Source: Rhodopseudomonas boonkerdii
GTDB lineage: Bacteria; Pseudomonadota; Alphaproteobacteria; Rhizobiales; Xanthobacteraceae
Assembly (NCBI RefSeq): GCF_021184025.1
Contig: NZ_CP036537.1
Span: 186,001 to 250,000 of the forward strand
Direction: 5' to 3'
DNA length: 64,000 nt
This document shows positions 19,180 to 32,717 of this stretch, one piece after another. Each line of letters begins with the position of its first letter. The first letter of the stretch is position 1. The translations under genes were made by a program, and so were the position numbers. The notes beneath the pieces are model-generated. The model was not told where the DNA came from and searched no databases. It saw only the letters and a program-made list of their open reading frames with translations.

Positions 19180-19770
19180 TCACATCAGATGCACGGCATG
19201 CGGCGCGAACAGGCCGATGGCGGTAAAGCCGAGGCCGACGAGACCGAGCGCGCCCGCGACCCAGGCCAGCGCGAGCATGCCTGTAATGATCGTTGCCGAG
19301 GCGAGCACGATTCCGATCTGGAAGGCAGCTGAAGCCACTTCGTAGTGATGATAACGCGCCATTGCGAGATCGCGCTCATGCTCCGCATGCTTCGCGCGCG
19401 CGGCGAGCTGTTCGGAGCCTTCACCGGTTTCCGGCTCGTTGCGGTAACGTTGCGCCGTCTTGTTCCAGTCATCGATCTGCTTGGCCAGCGCCGCCTTCGC
19501 GGCATCGTCGCCCATCAGGCCCAGGCTGAGTTTGGCGTGTTCCGAGGTCGCCTGCACCACGGTACGGCGGACGCTCTTGGCCTGGAAGAAGGCCCACAGA
19601 TTCGAAGCCTCGACATTCTTGCTGATCGATTCGGTCTGCGCGCCCTTGCCGAGCGTTTCCGAGAACGCCAGAAACAGCGCCAGCAGCGAAATCAGCAGTG
19701 CGATCTTCTTGTTCGAGCCGGACGCATGCTCGGCATGCTCCGCGTGCTCCATACTCTCATGCGCGCCCAT
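19180..19770 (-). CDS. DUF4337-family membrane protein
   Basis: This 196-residue protein starts with the repeated MEHAEHAEHA segment, then a hydrophobic helix (KKIALLISLLALFLAFSETLG, ~20-40), a soluble helical middle (DDWNKTAQRYRNEP) and two C-terminal helices (AAFQIGIVLASATIITG and ALGLVGLGFTAIGLF). This layout matches DUF4337, of unknown function. The ATG at 19770 has GGGGGA upstream and gives MGAHES; an ATG at 19782 is four codons longer. It stands alone, next to a repeat-filled gap. Confidence 0.85.
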   Translation of the reverse strand: MGAHESMEHAEHAEHASGSNKKIALLISLLALFLAFSETLGKGAQTESISKNVEASNLWAFFQAKSVRRTVVQATSEHAKLSLGLMGDDAAKAALAKQIDDWNKTAQRYRNEPETGEGSEQLAARAKHAEHERDLAMARYHHYEVASAAFQIGIVLASATIITGMLALAWVAGALGLVGLGFTAIGLFAPHAVHLM

Positions 19771-19861
19771 CAGGTCCCCCATGGCAAAAGCGGCCGAGCT
19801 TTGGCCGAACAGATTGTCGCATGCAAGGACAATGTGGCGATGACGGGGGTCGTCGCCAGCA

Positions 19862-19990
19862 ACTCCCGCCTCATGGTCAGGAGGCCCAGCGGTGCAATTG
19901 CGCCGCTGACCGCGCCGTCTCGAACCATGAGTTGTGGGCGCGCCGCATCCATCCTTCGAGACGCGGCCTACGGCCGCTCCTCAGAGAGAG
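19862..19990. repeat. Intergenic repeat, family A (copy 1)
   Basis: Contains GCGCCGTCTCGAACCATGAG and the opposed CATCCTTCGAGACGCGGCC...GCTCCTCAG. Other copies: 20075, 32525, 33700, 37258, 40387 and 57983. Confidence 0.75.
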
Positions 19991-20074
19991 TCTGCCTCAT
20001 CAAGCGATCTGGAGCGCTTTTCGACTGCTTTTGCTCGGAACAATGCCCGTTCAGCTCAGGATCTCGATCCTCCG

Positions 20075-20236
20075 TCCCTCATCCTGAGGAGCCGCGCAGC
20101 GGCGTCTCCCTTGCGAATGGCGTAGCCATTCGCAAGGGATGGCCGAAAAGGCTCCGCGCCAAGCCATCTCATGGTTCGAGACGGCGCTGCGCGCCTCCTC
20201 ACCTCAGCCTGAACGCAACTGCGTTCAGGCGGGAGG
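20075..20236. repeat. Intergenic repeat, family A (copy 2, long form)
   Basis: TCCCTCATCCTGAGGAGCCG...GCGGCGTCTC, an internal imperfect palindrome, then CATGGTTCGAGACGGCGC...CTCCTCACC. It ends with the perfect hairpin CCTGAACGCA-AC-TGCGTTCAGG (20208-20229), shared only with the copy at 33700-33851. Confidence 0.8.
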
Positions 20237-20333
20237 GACAGAGTGTGTCGCGCGCCGTCTGGGCGACCAGCAGCGCCAAACTACTGACTGCATTTCCAGT
20301 CAGACTCTCAGGACGAGGGGGAGATTGCTGCGA

Positions 20334-21323
20334 CTACGCCCGCGGATGCGCCGTCTTGTAGACCTCGAAAAGCCGTTCGGTATCGATTCCGGTGTAGATC
20401 TGCGTGGTCGAAAGCGAGGCGTGCCCGAGCAGTTCCTGGATGGCACGCAGATCGCCGCCACGGGTCAGCAGGTGGGTGGCGAAAGAATGGCGGAGCGCAT
20501 GCGGGGTGGCGCTGTCGGGCAGACCGAGAGCCCCGCGCATCCGCTCCATGGTGAGCTGGATGATGCGCGGCGACAGCGGACCGCCGCGAGCGCCCACGAA
20601 TATCGGGCCATCCGCCGGTAATGGATGGGGACACATGGCTGCGTATTCCGCAATCAACTCCAGCACATTGTGCAGCACCGGCACCATGCGGGTCTTGTTG
20701 CCTTTGCCGTTGACGATCAGGACATCGCCCTTGCCGGGGGAGGGCACGTCCCGGCGCTTCAAATCAAGCGCTTCGGAGATGCGCAGGCCAGACCCATAGA
20801 GCAGCGCCATGACGGCGGCATCGCGTGCCCAGATCCACGGCTCACGATTCTCCCCCGCCCGCTCGTCGGCGTCGGTGAGGCGCTTGGCGGAGGCCATTTG
20901 CAGCGGCTTCGGCAGGCTTTTGCCAATCTTCGGCGCACGTATCGAAGACAGCGCACCGACCGAACCGAGCCCCTCGCGTTCGAGGAAGCGGGCGAACGAG
21001 CGCAATCCCGCCAGCGCCCGCATCAGCGAGCGCCCGGCGATGTCATCACCGCGCCGCGCTGCCATGAAGGCGCGGACGTCATTGGCCGCAAGCTTCGCAA
21101 ATCGCGTCAGCGTCACCTGCCCGCCCCAGTGATCGGCGAGAAACAGCATGAACTGACGGACGTCGCGCGCATAGGCCTCGAGCGTCTTCGGCGACAGCCG
21201 CCGCTCGGCACGCAGATGCGACAGCCAGCGCGTCATCTGCAGCGAGACATCCGCATCGGCGCAAATCAGCTCAATGGCCGGCTGTTTCGACTCGGCAGGC
21301 TGGTTCTTTGCGGCTTTGGCCAT
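20334..21323 (-). CDS. xerC: Tyrosine recombinase XerC
   Basis: This 329-residue tyrosine recombinase resolves chromosome dimers at dif with XerD. It has an N-terminal SAM-like domain (WLSHLRAERRLSPKTLEAYARD, ~30-120) and a catalytic domain with Arg in GSGLRISEAL, HALRHSFATHLL, GHASLSTTQIY and the Tyr nucleophile in IYTGID. The ATG at 21323 gives MAKAAKNQ; the frame continues 47 codons upstream into the priA promoter region. It is divergent from priA. Assignment to XerC rather than XerD follows from length and N-terminal sequence and is not fully certain. Confidence 0.9.
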   Translation of the reverse strand: MAKAAKNQPAESKQPAIELICADADVSLQMTRWLSHLRAERRLSPKTLEAYARDVRQFMLFLADHWGGQVTLTRFAKLAANDVRAFMAARRGDDIAGRSLMRALAGLRSFARFLEREGLGSVGALSSIRAPKIGKSLPKPLQMASAKRLTDADERAGENREPWIWARDAAVMALLYGSGLRISEALDLKRRDVPSPGKGDVLIVNGKGNKTRMVPVLHNVLELIAEYAAMCPHPLPADGPIFVGARGGPLSPRIIQLTMERMRGALGLPDSATPHALRHSFATHLLTRGGDLRAIQELLGHASLSTTQIYTGIDTERLFEVYKTAHPRA

Positions 21324-21399
21324 GGGCGATCCACTGAATGAGGCAGCGATTATCCCGTCCGCGGGTTTCGCATTGGTGAACCGCTGGCCTCGCGGCAGC

Positions 21400-23661
21400 A
21401 TGACGCCTAAATTGGACGTTCCGTTGTTCGACGATTTTGCCCTCGCGAGTTCCGATCCGCCCATGAGTTCAGCTCCACGCCCCCCCTCCTCGTCGGGGAT
21501 CGTCGATGTGCTGGTGCCGGTGGCGCTGGATCAGGCCTATTCCTACAGGGTGCCGCGCGGGCTGGACCTGCAGCCGGGCGACGTCGTTACCGTGCCGCTC
21601 GGCGCCCGCGAGGTGATCGGCGTGGTCTGGGCGGAAAACACCAATCCCGATCCGCGCCTGCACAATCGGCTCAAGGACGTCGGCGAAAAACTCGACGTCC
21701 CCTCATTGCGGCAGGAATTGCGGCAGCTGGTCGACTGGGTCGCGAATTACACACTGTCCGCCCGCGGCATGGTGATGCGCATGACCCTGCGCATGGGCGA
21801 ACATCTCGGCCCCGAGCGCATGAAGCTCGGTGTCCGCCTCGTCGGAGAGGCGCCGAAGCGCATGACCTCGGCACGCGTCCGCGTGATCGAAATTCTGCGC
21901 GACGGATTGCTGCATGGCAAATCCGATGCAGCACGCGAGGCCGGCGTCAGCGCCGGTGTGATCGACGGACTGGTGGATGAAGGCACGCTGGCCGTCGAGG
22001 TCATGCCGCCGCCGTTGCCGCCACCGCCGCCCGATCCATCCTTCGTCGAACCGGATTTTTCGCCCGATCAAGCTGTGGCGGCCGAAGCGATCCGCAAGCT
22101 CGCCTCGACAGGCGCGTTTCAGGCGGCGCTCCTCGACGGGGTCACCGGCTCCGGCAAAACCGAAGTTTATTTCGAAGCGGTGGCCGAGATCATCAAGCGC
22201 GGCGAACAGGTCCTGATCCTGATGCCGGAAATCGCCCTGACCGGACAATTTCTCGACCGCTTCGCCAGACGCTTTGGCGTGCGGCCGATGGAGTGGCATT
22301 CCGAGCTGACGCCGCGCACCCGCGCGCGCAACTGGGCTGCGATCGCCAATGGCGATGCACATGTCGTGGTCGGCGCACGCTCGGCGCTCTTCCTGCCCTA
22401 TGCGAAGCTCGGCCTCATCATCATCGATGAAGAACACGATCAGGCCTACAAGCAGGATGAAGGCGCGCATTATCACGCCCGCGACATGGCCGTCGTCCGC
22501 GCTTCCATCGCCGGGATTCCGATCGTGCTGGCGTCAGCCACGCCCTCCGTCGAATCGGAAGTGAATGCGCGCAAGGGCCGCTATCAGCGCATCGCGCTGC
22601 CGTCGCGGTTCGGCGGCCAGCACATGCCACAGATCGAAGCTATCGATTTGCGCCGCGAAGGCCCGTCGCGCGGACGCTTCATCGCACCGCGGCTGGCCGA
22701 GAAAATCGTGCATGCGATCGAGCGTAAGGAACAGGCATTGCTGTTTCTCAACCGCCGTGGCTATGCACCTCTCACACTGTGCCGCAGCTGCGGTCATCGC
22801 TTCGCCTGCACCATTTGCGACGCCTGGCTGGTCGATCACCGTTTCCGAAAGCGCCTTGTGTGCCATCATTGCGGTTACTCGGAACCGCGACCGCATCAGT
22901 GCCCGCATTGCGGCGCCGAGGAATCGCTGGCGGCCATCGGCCCCGGTGTCGAGCGCCTGCAGGAAGAGGCGGCCGACCTGTTTCCCGGCGCACGCACCAT
23001 GGTGCTGTCGAGCGATCTCATCACCTCGGTGGAATCGATGCGTGCCGAACTTGCCGAGATCGCGGAAGGCCGCGTCGACGTCATCATTGGCACCCAGCTG
23101 GTCGCCAAGGGACATAATTTTCCGCGCCTCAACCTAGTCGGTGTGATCGATGCAGATCTGGGCCTCGGCAATGGCGATCCGCGCGCGGCGGAGCGCACCT
23201 TCCAGATGCTCAATCAGGTGATCGGCCGGGCCGGCCGCGAGCAGGGCCGCGGCGTCGGCTATCTGCAGACTCATCAACCCGAGCATCCCGTCATGAAGGC
23301 GCTGGTCGCGAACGACCGCGAGGCGTTCTACGACAACGAGATCGAATCGCGCGAGCGCGCCGGCTATCCGCCGTTCGGCCGGCTGGCGGCGATGATCATT
23401 TCGGGTGGCGACCGGCCGACGGCGGAAGGTTTTGCACGAAAACTCGCGGCCTGTGCGCCGGTCGACGAGCGCATCCTCGTGCTCGGCCCGGCCGAGGCTC
23501 CGCTGGCCGTGATCAAGGGGCGATATCGGTTCCGGCTCCTGGTGAAGTCAGCCCGAAACGTCGATCTCTCGCGCTACTTGCGGGATTGGCTTGCCCATGC
23601 GCCCAAAACAGCGGGCAATCTCAAGCTCGAGGTCGACGTCGATCCACAGAGCTTCCTGTAG
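21400..23661 (+). CDS. priA: Primosomal replication-restart helicase PriA
   Basis: This protein of about 750 residues is the 3'-5' helicase that reloads the replisome at stalled forks. It has the N-terminal DNA-binding domain (VLVPVALDQAYSYRVPRG), Walker A GVTGSGKTE, DEEHD box, and eight zinc cysteines in CRSCGHRF, CTICD, CHHCG and CPHCG. The start is uncertain: ATG at 21400 (MTPKLDVPLFDD) or ATG at 21463 (MSSAPRPP); neither has a good ribosome-binding site. It is divergent from xerC. In many Rhizobiales priA lies beside the F1-ATPase operon, and it is near it here. Confidence 0.95.
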   Translation: MTPKLDVPLFDDFALASSDPPMSSAPRPPSSSGIVDVLVPVALDQAYSYRVPRGLDLQPGDVVTVPLGAREVIGVVWAENTNPDPRLHNRLKDVGEKLDVPSLRQELRQLVDWVANYTLSARGMVMRMTLRMGEHLGPERMKLGVRLVGEAPKRMTSARVRVIEILRDGLLHGKSDAAREAGVSAGVIDGLVDEGTLAVEVMPPPLPPPPPDPSFVEPDFSPDQAVAAEAIRKLASTGAFQAALLDGVTGSGKTEVYFEAVAEIIKRGEQVLILMPEIALTGQFLDRFARRFGVRPMEWHSELTPRTRARNWAAIANGDAHVVVGARSALFLPYAKLGLIIIDEEHDQAYKQDEGAHYHARDMAVVRASIAGIPIVLASATPSVESEVNARKGRYQRIALPSRFGGQHMPQIEAIDLRREGPSRGRFIAPRLAEKIVHAIERKEQALLFLNRRGYAPLTLCRSCGHRFACTICDAWLVDHRFRKRLVCHHCGYSEPRPHQCPHCGAEESLAAIGPGVERLQEEAADLFPGARTMVLSSDLITSVESMRAELAEIAEGRVDVIIGTQLVAKGHNFPRLNLVGVIDADLGLGNGDPRAAERTFQMLNQVIGRAGREQGRGVGYLQTHQPEHPVMKALVANDREAFYDNEIESRERAGYPPFGRLAAMIISGGDRPTAEGFARKLAACAPVDERILVLGPAEAPLAVIKGRYRFRLLVKSARNVDLSRYLRDWLAHAPKTAGNLKLEVDVDPQSFL

Positions 23662-23713
23662 CCACGGGTGGCGTGCCGCCATGCTATGGTCTGCCGATTG
23701 ATTCGGGAGACCC

Positions 23714-24916
23714 TTGGCCGTGTCGGCGGACGATCTGAGCGCCCCGCTGGGACAGAAACCTGCGCAAGTTAAGCGCCGGTTCCGGCTGCCCTTTACCGGC
23801 ACCCAGGCCGCTGCAACGGCACTCGGCCTGCTGATGGTCGGCTTTGCCGGCGTCGCTGTCTTCCACAAGGATCCGATGGGTGGCGAGCCGGTCGCACGCG
23901 TTGCCATCAAGGCCCCCGAAACGGCACCCCAGAAGCCACCGAGCCCCCCGCCGGTCGATGTAAAGCATGGCATGCCGGATGTCGCCAGGATCGATGCGCC
24001 GGGCCAGAAGACGATCACCATCATCGATGGCTCCAGCGGCGCCCGGCAGAACGTGGTGGTCGCCACCGACGGGTCGGAAGGCGCAGCGCCCGACGCAGCG
24101 CCCGTCATGACCGGCATCGACCAGAAGCTGCTTGAACAATCCCGCTATGGCATGGTGCCCATTGCGGTGGGCGGCCTGAAGCCGGTCAATGTCTATGCCG
24201 CCGGCTCCGAGGCCGAGCGCACCAAGGCGATACGGACGCCGAGCATCGCCATCGTGATCGGCGGCCTCGGTGTCGGCGCCGCCAAGACCATCGAGGCCAT
24301 CACCAAACTGCCGCCGGCCGTCACGCTCGCCTTCACGCCTTATGGCTCCGATCCCAGCAAGCTGGTCGAGCGCGCCCGCGCACAGCGCCACGAGATCCTG
24401 CTGCAGTTGCCGCTCGAACCATTTGACTATCCCGACAACGACCCCGGCCCGCAGACGCTGCTGGCATCCGCGACGCCCGAGCAGAACATCGACCGCATGA
24501 TGTGGCATATGAGCCGCTTCCAGGGCTATGTCGGTATCGGCAACTTCATGGGCGCCCGCTTTATCGCCACCGACGCGGCCATGCAGGCGGTCGCGAAGGA
24601 GGCCAACAAGCGCGGTCTGGCACTGTTTGACGACGGATCGTCGTCGCGCAGCGTGGCGCCGGCCGCGGCCGAAGCATTGGGCATGCCGTTTGCGCGCGCC
24701 GATCTGACCATCGACGCCGCGCCGAATTCGGCCGAAATCGACAAGGCACTGGCGAAGCTGGAAGGTCTCGCAAAAGAACGGGGTCTCGCCGTCGGCGCGG
24801 CGTCCTCTTTGCCAATTTCAATCGAGAAGATAAGCACTTGGGCGAAAGCCCTGGAATCGCGGGGGATCATGCTGGTGCCATTGACAACCGCGATGCTGAA
24901 ATCAAAATCTAGCTAG
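23714..24916 (+). CDS. Divergent polysaccharide deacetylase, YibQ type
   Basis: This protein of about 400 residues has one N-terminal membrane helix ([18 protein letters not shown], ~34-51), a Pro-rich periplasmic linker, and a C-terminal domain (~175-395) with [30 protein letters not shown] and GNFMGARF. These mark the divergent polysaccharide deacetylase family (YibQ, DUF610), usually placed in the periplasm near EnvC-type factors. Activity is not established for the family. Start is TTG at 23714 or GTG at 23720; GGGAGA lies just upstream of both. It follows priA by 52 bases, then rppH. Confidence 0.88.
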   Translation: MAVSADDLSAPLGQKPAQVKRRFRLPFTGTQAAATALGLLMVGFAGVAVFHKDPMGGEPVARVAIKAPETAPQKPPSPPPVDVKHGMPDVARIDAPGQKTITIIDGSSGARQNVVVATDGSEGAAPDAAPVMTGIDQKLLEQSRYGMVPIAVGGLKPVNVYAAGSEAERTKAIRTPSIAIVIGGLGVGAAKTIEAITKLPPAVTLAFTPYGSDPSKLVERARAQRHEILLQLPLEPFDYPDNDPGPQTLLASATPEQNIDRMMWHMSRFQGYVGIGNFMGARFIATDAAMQAVAKEANKRGLALFDDGSSSRSVAPAAAEALGMPFARADLTIDAAPNSAEIDKALAKLEGLAKERGLAVGAASSLPISIEKISTWAKALESRGIMLVPLTTAMLKSKSS

Positions 24917-25004
24917 CGTTGGAGTTGGAGGCCTGCGGTTCGGACAGAGCGCGACACGGCCTCAGGGGGACGCATGGCGGCCGGCCCGGCCAGGAAGCAA
25001 TGGA

Positions 25005-25508
25005 ATGACGCGATACGAAGATCTGCCTTACCGAACCTGTGTCGGCGTCATGCTGCTCAACCCTCAGGGGCGCGTTTTCATCGGCCGCCGCGCGGGCGGT
25101 ATCGAGCATGTGGACGACACCCATGTCTGGCAGATGCCGCAGGGTGGCGTCGATCCCGGCGAGGACACCTGGGAAGCCGCCAAGCGCGAGCTCTATGAGG
25201 AGACCAGCGTCAGATCCGTCGAGAAACTTGGCGAGGTGCCGGACTGGCTGATCTATGACATTCCGCGCACCGTCGCCGGTCGGGCCTGGAAGGGTCGCTA
25301 TCGCGGCCAGCGGCAGCGCTGGTTCGCGCTCCGCTTCACCGGCAACGAGAGCGAGATCAATGTCGTGCAGCCGCCGCACGGCCACAAGGCCGAGTTCGTC
25401 AGCTGGCGCTGGGAGCCGATGAAAAACCTTCCGGAATTGATCGTGCCGTTCAAGCGGCCAGTCTATGAACGCGTGGTGAAGGAATTCGCCGGCCTCGCCG
25501 GCGATTGA
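25005..25508 (+). CDS. rppH: RNA pyrophosphohydrolase (Nudix)
   Basis: This 167-residue Nudix hydrolase removes pyrophosphate from the 5' triphosphate end of mRNA to start decay. It has the RppH pattern [24 protein letters not shown], and the Nudix box with G..E.......[19 protein letters not shown] and the C-terminal [12 protein letters not shown] are typical of RppH/NudH. The ATG at 25005 has AGGAAG upstream. A second RppH-like gene starts four bases after its stop. Confidence 0.93.
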   Translation: MTRYEDLPYRTCVGVMLLNPQGRVFIGRRAGGIEHVDDTHVWQMPQGGVDPGEDTWEAAKRELYEETSVRSVEKLGEVPDWLIYDIPRTVAGRAWKGRYRGQRQRWFALRFTGNESEINVVQPPHGHKAEFVSWRWEPMKNLPELIVPFKRPVYERVVKEFAGLAGD

Positions 25509-25512
25509 TGCT

Positions 25513-26016
25513 GTGACGACCGACTCCCGTCCCTATCGGCCCAATGTGGGCATCGCGCTGTTCAACGCTGGCGGCGAAGTTCTGATCGGCCGCCGGTTCA
25601 AGGATGACGGGCCGGAGATCGTCCTGCCCGGCCTCGAATGGCAGATGCCGCAAGGCGGTGTCGACCCGGACGAGGATTTTCGTGTCGCCGCGATGCGTGA
25701 ATTGTGGGAGGAGACCGGGGTCTCGCACGCCGATTATCTCGGCGAAACCGGCTGGATGACCTACGACTTCATCCCGCATGACGATCCCACCCACCGCTTC
25801 GCGCAGTTTCGCGGCCAGCGGCAGAAATGGTTCGCGCTGCGTTTCACTGGCGCCGATGACGAGGTCGATCCGCTGACGCCCCGCAACGGACAGCCCGCGG
25901 AGTTCGACGCGTGGCGCTGGGAGCGCCTCGACCGCGTCGCCGATCTGGTGGTGCCGTTTCGGCGCGCGGTGTATCGGGCGGTGGCAACGGAATTCGCAAG
26001 GTTTGTCCAGCCGTAA
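25513..26016 (+). CDS. Second RppH-type Nudix hydrolase, tandem paralogue
   Basis: Also 167 residues and clearly related to its upstream neighbour: [45 protein letters not shown] and VPFRRAVYRAV. It differs by a longer loop before the Nudix box (GPEIVLPGLE) and by keeping the Gly of the Nudix consensus (EETGV), where the first copy has Ser. It could be a second RNA pyrophosphohydrolase or a dinucleoside polyphosphate hydrolase. The GTG start lies four bases after rppH. A bidirectional terminator follows. Confidence 0.9.
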   Translation: MTTDSRPYRPNVGIALFNAGGEVLIGRRFKDDGPEIVLPGLEWQMPQGGVDPDEDFRVAAMRELWEETGVSHADYLGETGWMTYDFIPHDDPTHRFAQFRGQRQKWFALRFTGADDEVDPLTPRNGQPAEFDAWRWERLDRVADLVVPFRRAVYRAVATEFARFVQP

Positions 26017-26020
26017 AAAA

Positions 26021-26047
26021 GCCCCGGGATCGCTCCCGGGGCTTTTT
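26021..26047. terminator. Bidirectional terminator between Nudix gene and atpC
   Basis: Stem GCCCCGGGA / TCCCGGGGC with loop TCGC, with an A-run on one side and TTTTT on the other. It serves the convergent Nudix and atp transcripts. Confidence 0.93.
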
Positions 26048-26066
26048 ATCTTTTCTAGTCGGACGC

Positions 26067-26474
26067 TTAGTGCATCGCCGTCGAGGTGATGTTCTGCTGG
26101 ATTACCTTGAACTGATCAAGGCGCTCGATGGCACGGTCGAGGGCGTTACCTTCCTTCTCGCTGAGTTTCTCTTCCATCTCGGCGATATCCTTCGCAAAGG
26201 CTTCGCGATCGAGTTCGGCGAGCGAGGTGGCGACATCCGCCAGCACCGTCAAACCCTTTTCGGAGATTTCAGCGATACCGCCGAGCACGATGATTTTCTC
26301 ATGCTTGCCACCGGTCGTGACGGTCATGATGCCTGGGCGCAGGGCGACCACAGCCGGCGCGTGGCCAGCCATCACGCCGACATCGCCCTCGGCGCCGGGA
26401 ATGTCGACCTGCTCGACTTCGCCTGAGAAGGCGAGCTTTTCCGGCGAGACGAGATCGAAGTGGAAGGTGGCCAT
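26067..26474 (-). CDS. atpC: F1 ATP synthase epsilon subunit
   Basis: The 135-residue epsilon subunit couples the gamma shaft to the Fo ring and can inhibit hydrolysis. [27 protein letters not shown] and the beta-sandwich pattern [11 protein letters not shown] are typical; the C-terminal helical hairpin is present. The ATG at 26474 follows GAGAG. It is the last gene of atpHAGDC. Confidence 0.97.
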   Translation of the reverse strand: MATFHFDLVSPEKLAFSGEVEQVDIPGAEGDVGVMAGHAPAVVALRPGIMTVTTGGKHEKIIVLGGIAEISEKGLTVLADVATSLAELDREAFAKDIAEMEEKLSEKEGNALDRAIERLDQFKVIQQNITSTAMH

Positions 26475-26577
26475 CGTAACAACTCTCTTGGCTGATTTCC
26501 GCGGGCAACGCCTGCGGTCGAGCAGTCAGAACATCGAAATCGCTGCCGGCTGAACCGGCAGCGATAACCTTTCGAAC

Positions 26578-28945
<2,368 letters not shown>

Positions 28946-28998
28946 TCTCAGTCCACCCCGGCAATCACGCCTTCAGGCGGATCGCGAACCTCTGGATC

Positions 28999-29080
28999 GT
29001 CATGCCCGGCCGTGTGCCGGACAGTTACATTTCAAATGCATTCCAACACATCGATGGCCGGGCGAGCCCGGCCATGACAG
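28999..29080. repeat. Repeat of family D inside the atp operon
   Basis: CGTCATGCCCGGCCGTGTGC...GATGGCCGGGCGAGCCCGGCCATGAC lies in the 141-base gap between atpA and atpG. The second half alone is a strong hairpin (GGCCGGGC / GCCCGGCC). Confidence 0.75.
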
Positions 29081-29086
29081 TCAGCG

Positions 29087-31179
<2,093 letters not shown>

Positions 31180-31872
31180 GAATTGTGCTCTTCAGGCTGT
31201 CAAATTCGCAAGGGGAGAACCAGCGCCGACCGGAAGGTCGCCAAGCGGCTCAAGTCCTTGGAATTCAAGCGGGACTTCGATTCTTGCGGCAGTGGCAGAG
31301 CGCCCCCGCCCGTTCAAATCGCGGCTTTGCTAGCATGGCGCGCACGGCCATGCAACGCGACGAAAGCGTTTGATGATGCCTTGTCGCAGCTACGGACGAA
31401 GAATCGTTTCAGAGGACCGCGCGGCGAAAAATTCGACGTCGGCAAAGCCAGTTTGCGCCACCTCGACATTACGCAACCTGAATTCCGCTCAGCGGCAGGT
31501 GAGTCCATTTTCATCGCCGAGGCAATTCACAACACGGTGCGCATCGGCAGAGCGCCAGGGCGCCGCCGACAGGTGCGATCGCCCGGCAGGCAGAGCCGGT
31601 CGTGGATGATTACTTAATGAATGCTTTCAGAACGAAAATATCACTTCGATATACAATAGTTGAAAGTATCTTTGAGTAATTAATTGAGTTAAAAATCAGT
31701 TAAACGCTCCCTTTTGCTATAAAGCCAGCCATCACAAGATATTTCATTGTGAAATGGAACAATTCCATCGCCCATTTTACGCCTCAATACGTCGTCAAAT
31801 GCAGCCTCAGTGAAATCGGGACGGGGGTCCACTTGCCACGGTTGTGGCAATACTGTCTGAGGATTACGATAT
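31180..31872. other. Long intergenic region with an AT-rich island
   Basis: About 690 bases between divergent atpH and rlpA. I find no gene with a site and sensible composition; the 31183-31617 frame is a poor candidate. Bases about 31610-31760 are clearly poorer in GC than the rest of the window, with runs such as GAGTAATTAATTGAG and GAAAATATCAC. They probably hold the promoters, and perhaps protein-binding sites, for both directions. A palindrome lies at 31833-31850. Confidence 0.6.
31833..31850. promoter_or_regulatory. Perfect palindrome upstream of rlpA
   Basis: TTGCCAC-GGTT-GTGGCAA, seven-base arms, 22 bases upstream of the ATG. It could be an operator or a hairpin in the 5' leader. Confidence 0.5.
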
Positions 31873-32400
31873 ATGCTGCGTTACGGAAAGTCGGCATTGG
31901 GTTTTGTGACCCAGCCGCGCATGGCAGTGGCGCTAATTGCCGCCACTGTCGCTCTTGGGGGAACGGTGACGGAGGCTTCGGCCAAGTCCAAACACCGCCA
32001 TCATCACAAGTATCACCATCATCACGCCGCCAAGACTGCGGCGCCCGCCTCGCCCTTCGAAGCCAATGCCTCGCTCGGCCCGTTCGCGCCGGCGGCTGAA
32101 GCGCCTGTCCGCACCGGCGGCCGCAGCTTTTCGGGCGTCGCCTCCTATTACGGCAATGAAGCAGGCAGCCGCACCGCGTCGGGCCAGCGCTTCAATCAGA
32201 ATGCCATGACCGCCGCGCATCGTTCGCTGCCTTTCGGCACCAAGCTGCGCGTGACCCATGGCGGCCGCAGCGTCGTCGTCACCGTCAATGACCGTGGTCC
32301 GTTCATCAAAGGCCGTGTGCTCGACCTGTCCAAGGGTGCAGCGAGCGCCATCGGCCTGACCGGCCGCGGTGTCGGCAGAGTTGTTGCCGAAGTCATGTAA
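31873..32400 (+). CDS. RlpA-like double-psi beta-barrel protein with His-rich segment
   Basis: This 175-residue exported protein has a signal peptide (~residues 1-37), then a histidine-rich segment (residues 41-51, eight of eleven are His), an Ala/Pro linker, and a C-terminal RlpA domain (~83-175) with GVASYYGNEAGSRTASG, AAHRSLPFGTKLRV and VNDRGPF..GRVLDLSKGAA. RlpA proteins cut or bind denuded peptidoglycan strands. There is no lipobox, so it should be soluble in the periplasm, and no SPOR domain. The His cluster may bind metal (inference). A terminator follows at 32483-32515. Confidence 0.9.
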   Translation: MLRYGKSALGFVTQPRMAVALIAATVALGGTVTEASAKSKHRHHHKYHHHHAAKTAAPASPFEANASLGPFAPAAEAPVRTGGRSFSGVASYYGNEAGSRTASGQRFNQNAMTAAHRSLPFGTKLRVTHGGRSVVVTVNDRGPFIKGRVLDLSKGAASAIGLTGRGVGRVVAEVM

Positions 32401-32482
32401 GAAGAACGAGCGTATCGCGTTCTGATCTTACGGGTTCAGTAGCGTTGCGTATGTATTGCGTAGAGTAGCGTTGAGTAAAAGA

Positions 32483-32515
32483 GCCTGCCGCCATCGAATG
32501 ACGGCAGGCTTTTTT
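32483..32515 (+). terminator. Rho-independent terminator of rlpA
   Basis: GCCTGCCG...CGGCAGGC stem, extended by three more positions with one mismatch, followed by six T. Just before it, AGTAGCGTTG occurs twice (near 32440 and 32465). Confidence 0.88.
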
Positions 32516-32524
32516 GTATCCTCT

Positions 32525-32634
32525 CCCTCATCCTGAGGAGCCGCGCAGCGGCGTCTCGAAGGATGGCCGCACACTCTGAGCCGGGCGAGCTCATGGTTCG
32601 AGACGGCGCTGCGCGCCTCCTCACCATGAGGGCC
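32525..32634. repeat. Intergenic repeat, family A (copy 3)
   Basis: CCCTCATCCTGAGGAGCCGC...GTCTCGAAGGATGGCC, then CTCATGGTTCGAGACGGCGC...CCTCCTCACCATGAGGG. With the terminator before it, it accounts for most of the gap 32401-32717. Confidence 0.82.
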
Positions 32635-32717
32635 GAGCTTCGCGCTGAACACCAGACGTCGAACCGCATCGTGCGCCGATGCGACAACCGCGCATCGATG
32701 TTTGAAACGAAGGACAG

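Larger units (their letters stand above)
19771..20333. other. Gene-free gap filled with family A repeats
   Basis: No credible gene lies in these 560 bases between the DUF4337 gene and xerC. Two family A elements (19862-19990 and 20075-20236) fill about half. The rest includes a palindrome TTGCGAATGGCG...CGCCATTCGCAA-type segment near 20109-20137. Open frames crossing the gap lack ribosome-binding sites and have repeat-derived sequence. Confidence 0.7.

Noticed and set aside
19345..20361. 338-residue plus-strand frame over the DUF4337 gene and the repeat gap
   Set aside because: First half is the mirror of DUF4337 and the second half translates family A repeats.
31183..31617. 144-residue frame between atpH and rlpA
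   Set aside because: The ATG lies directly in the atpH start region, composition is unlike neighbours and no site precedes it.
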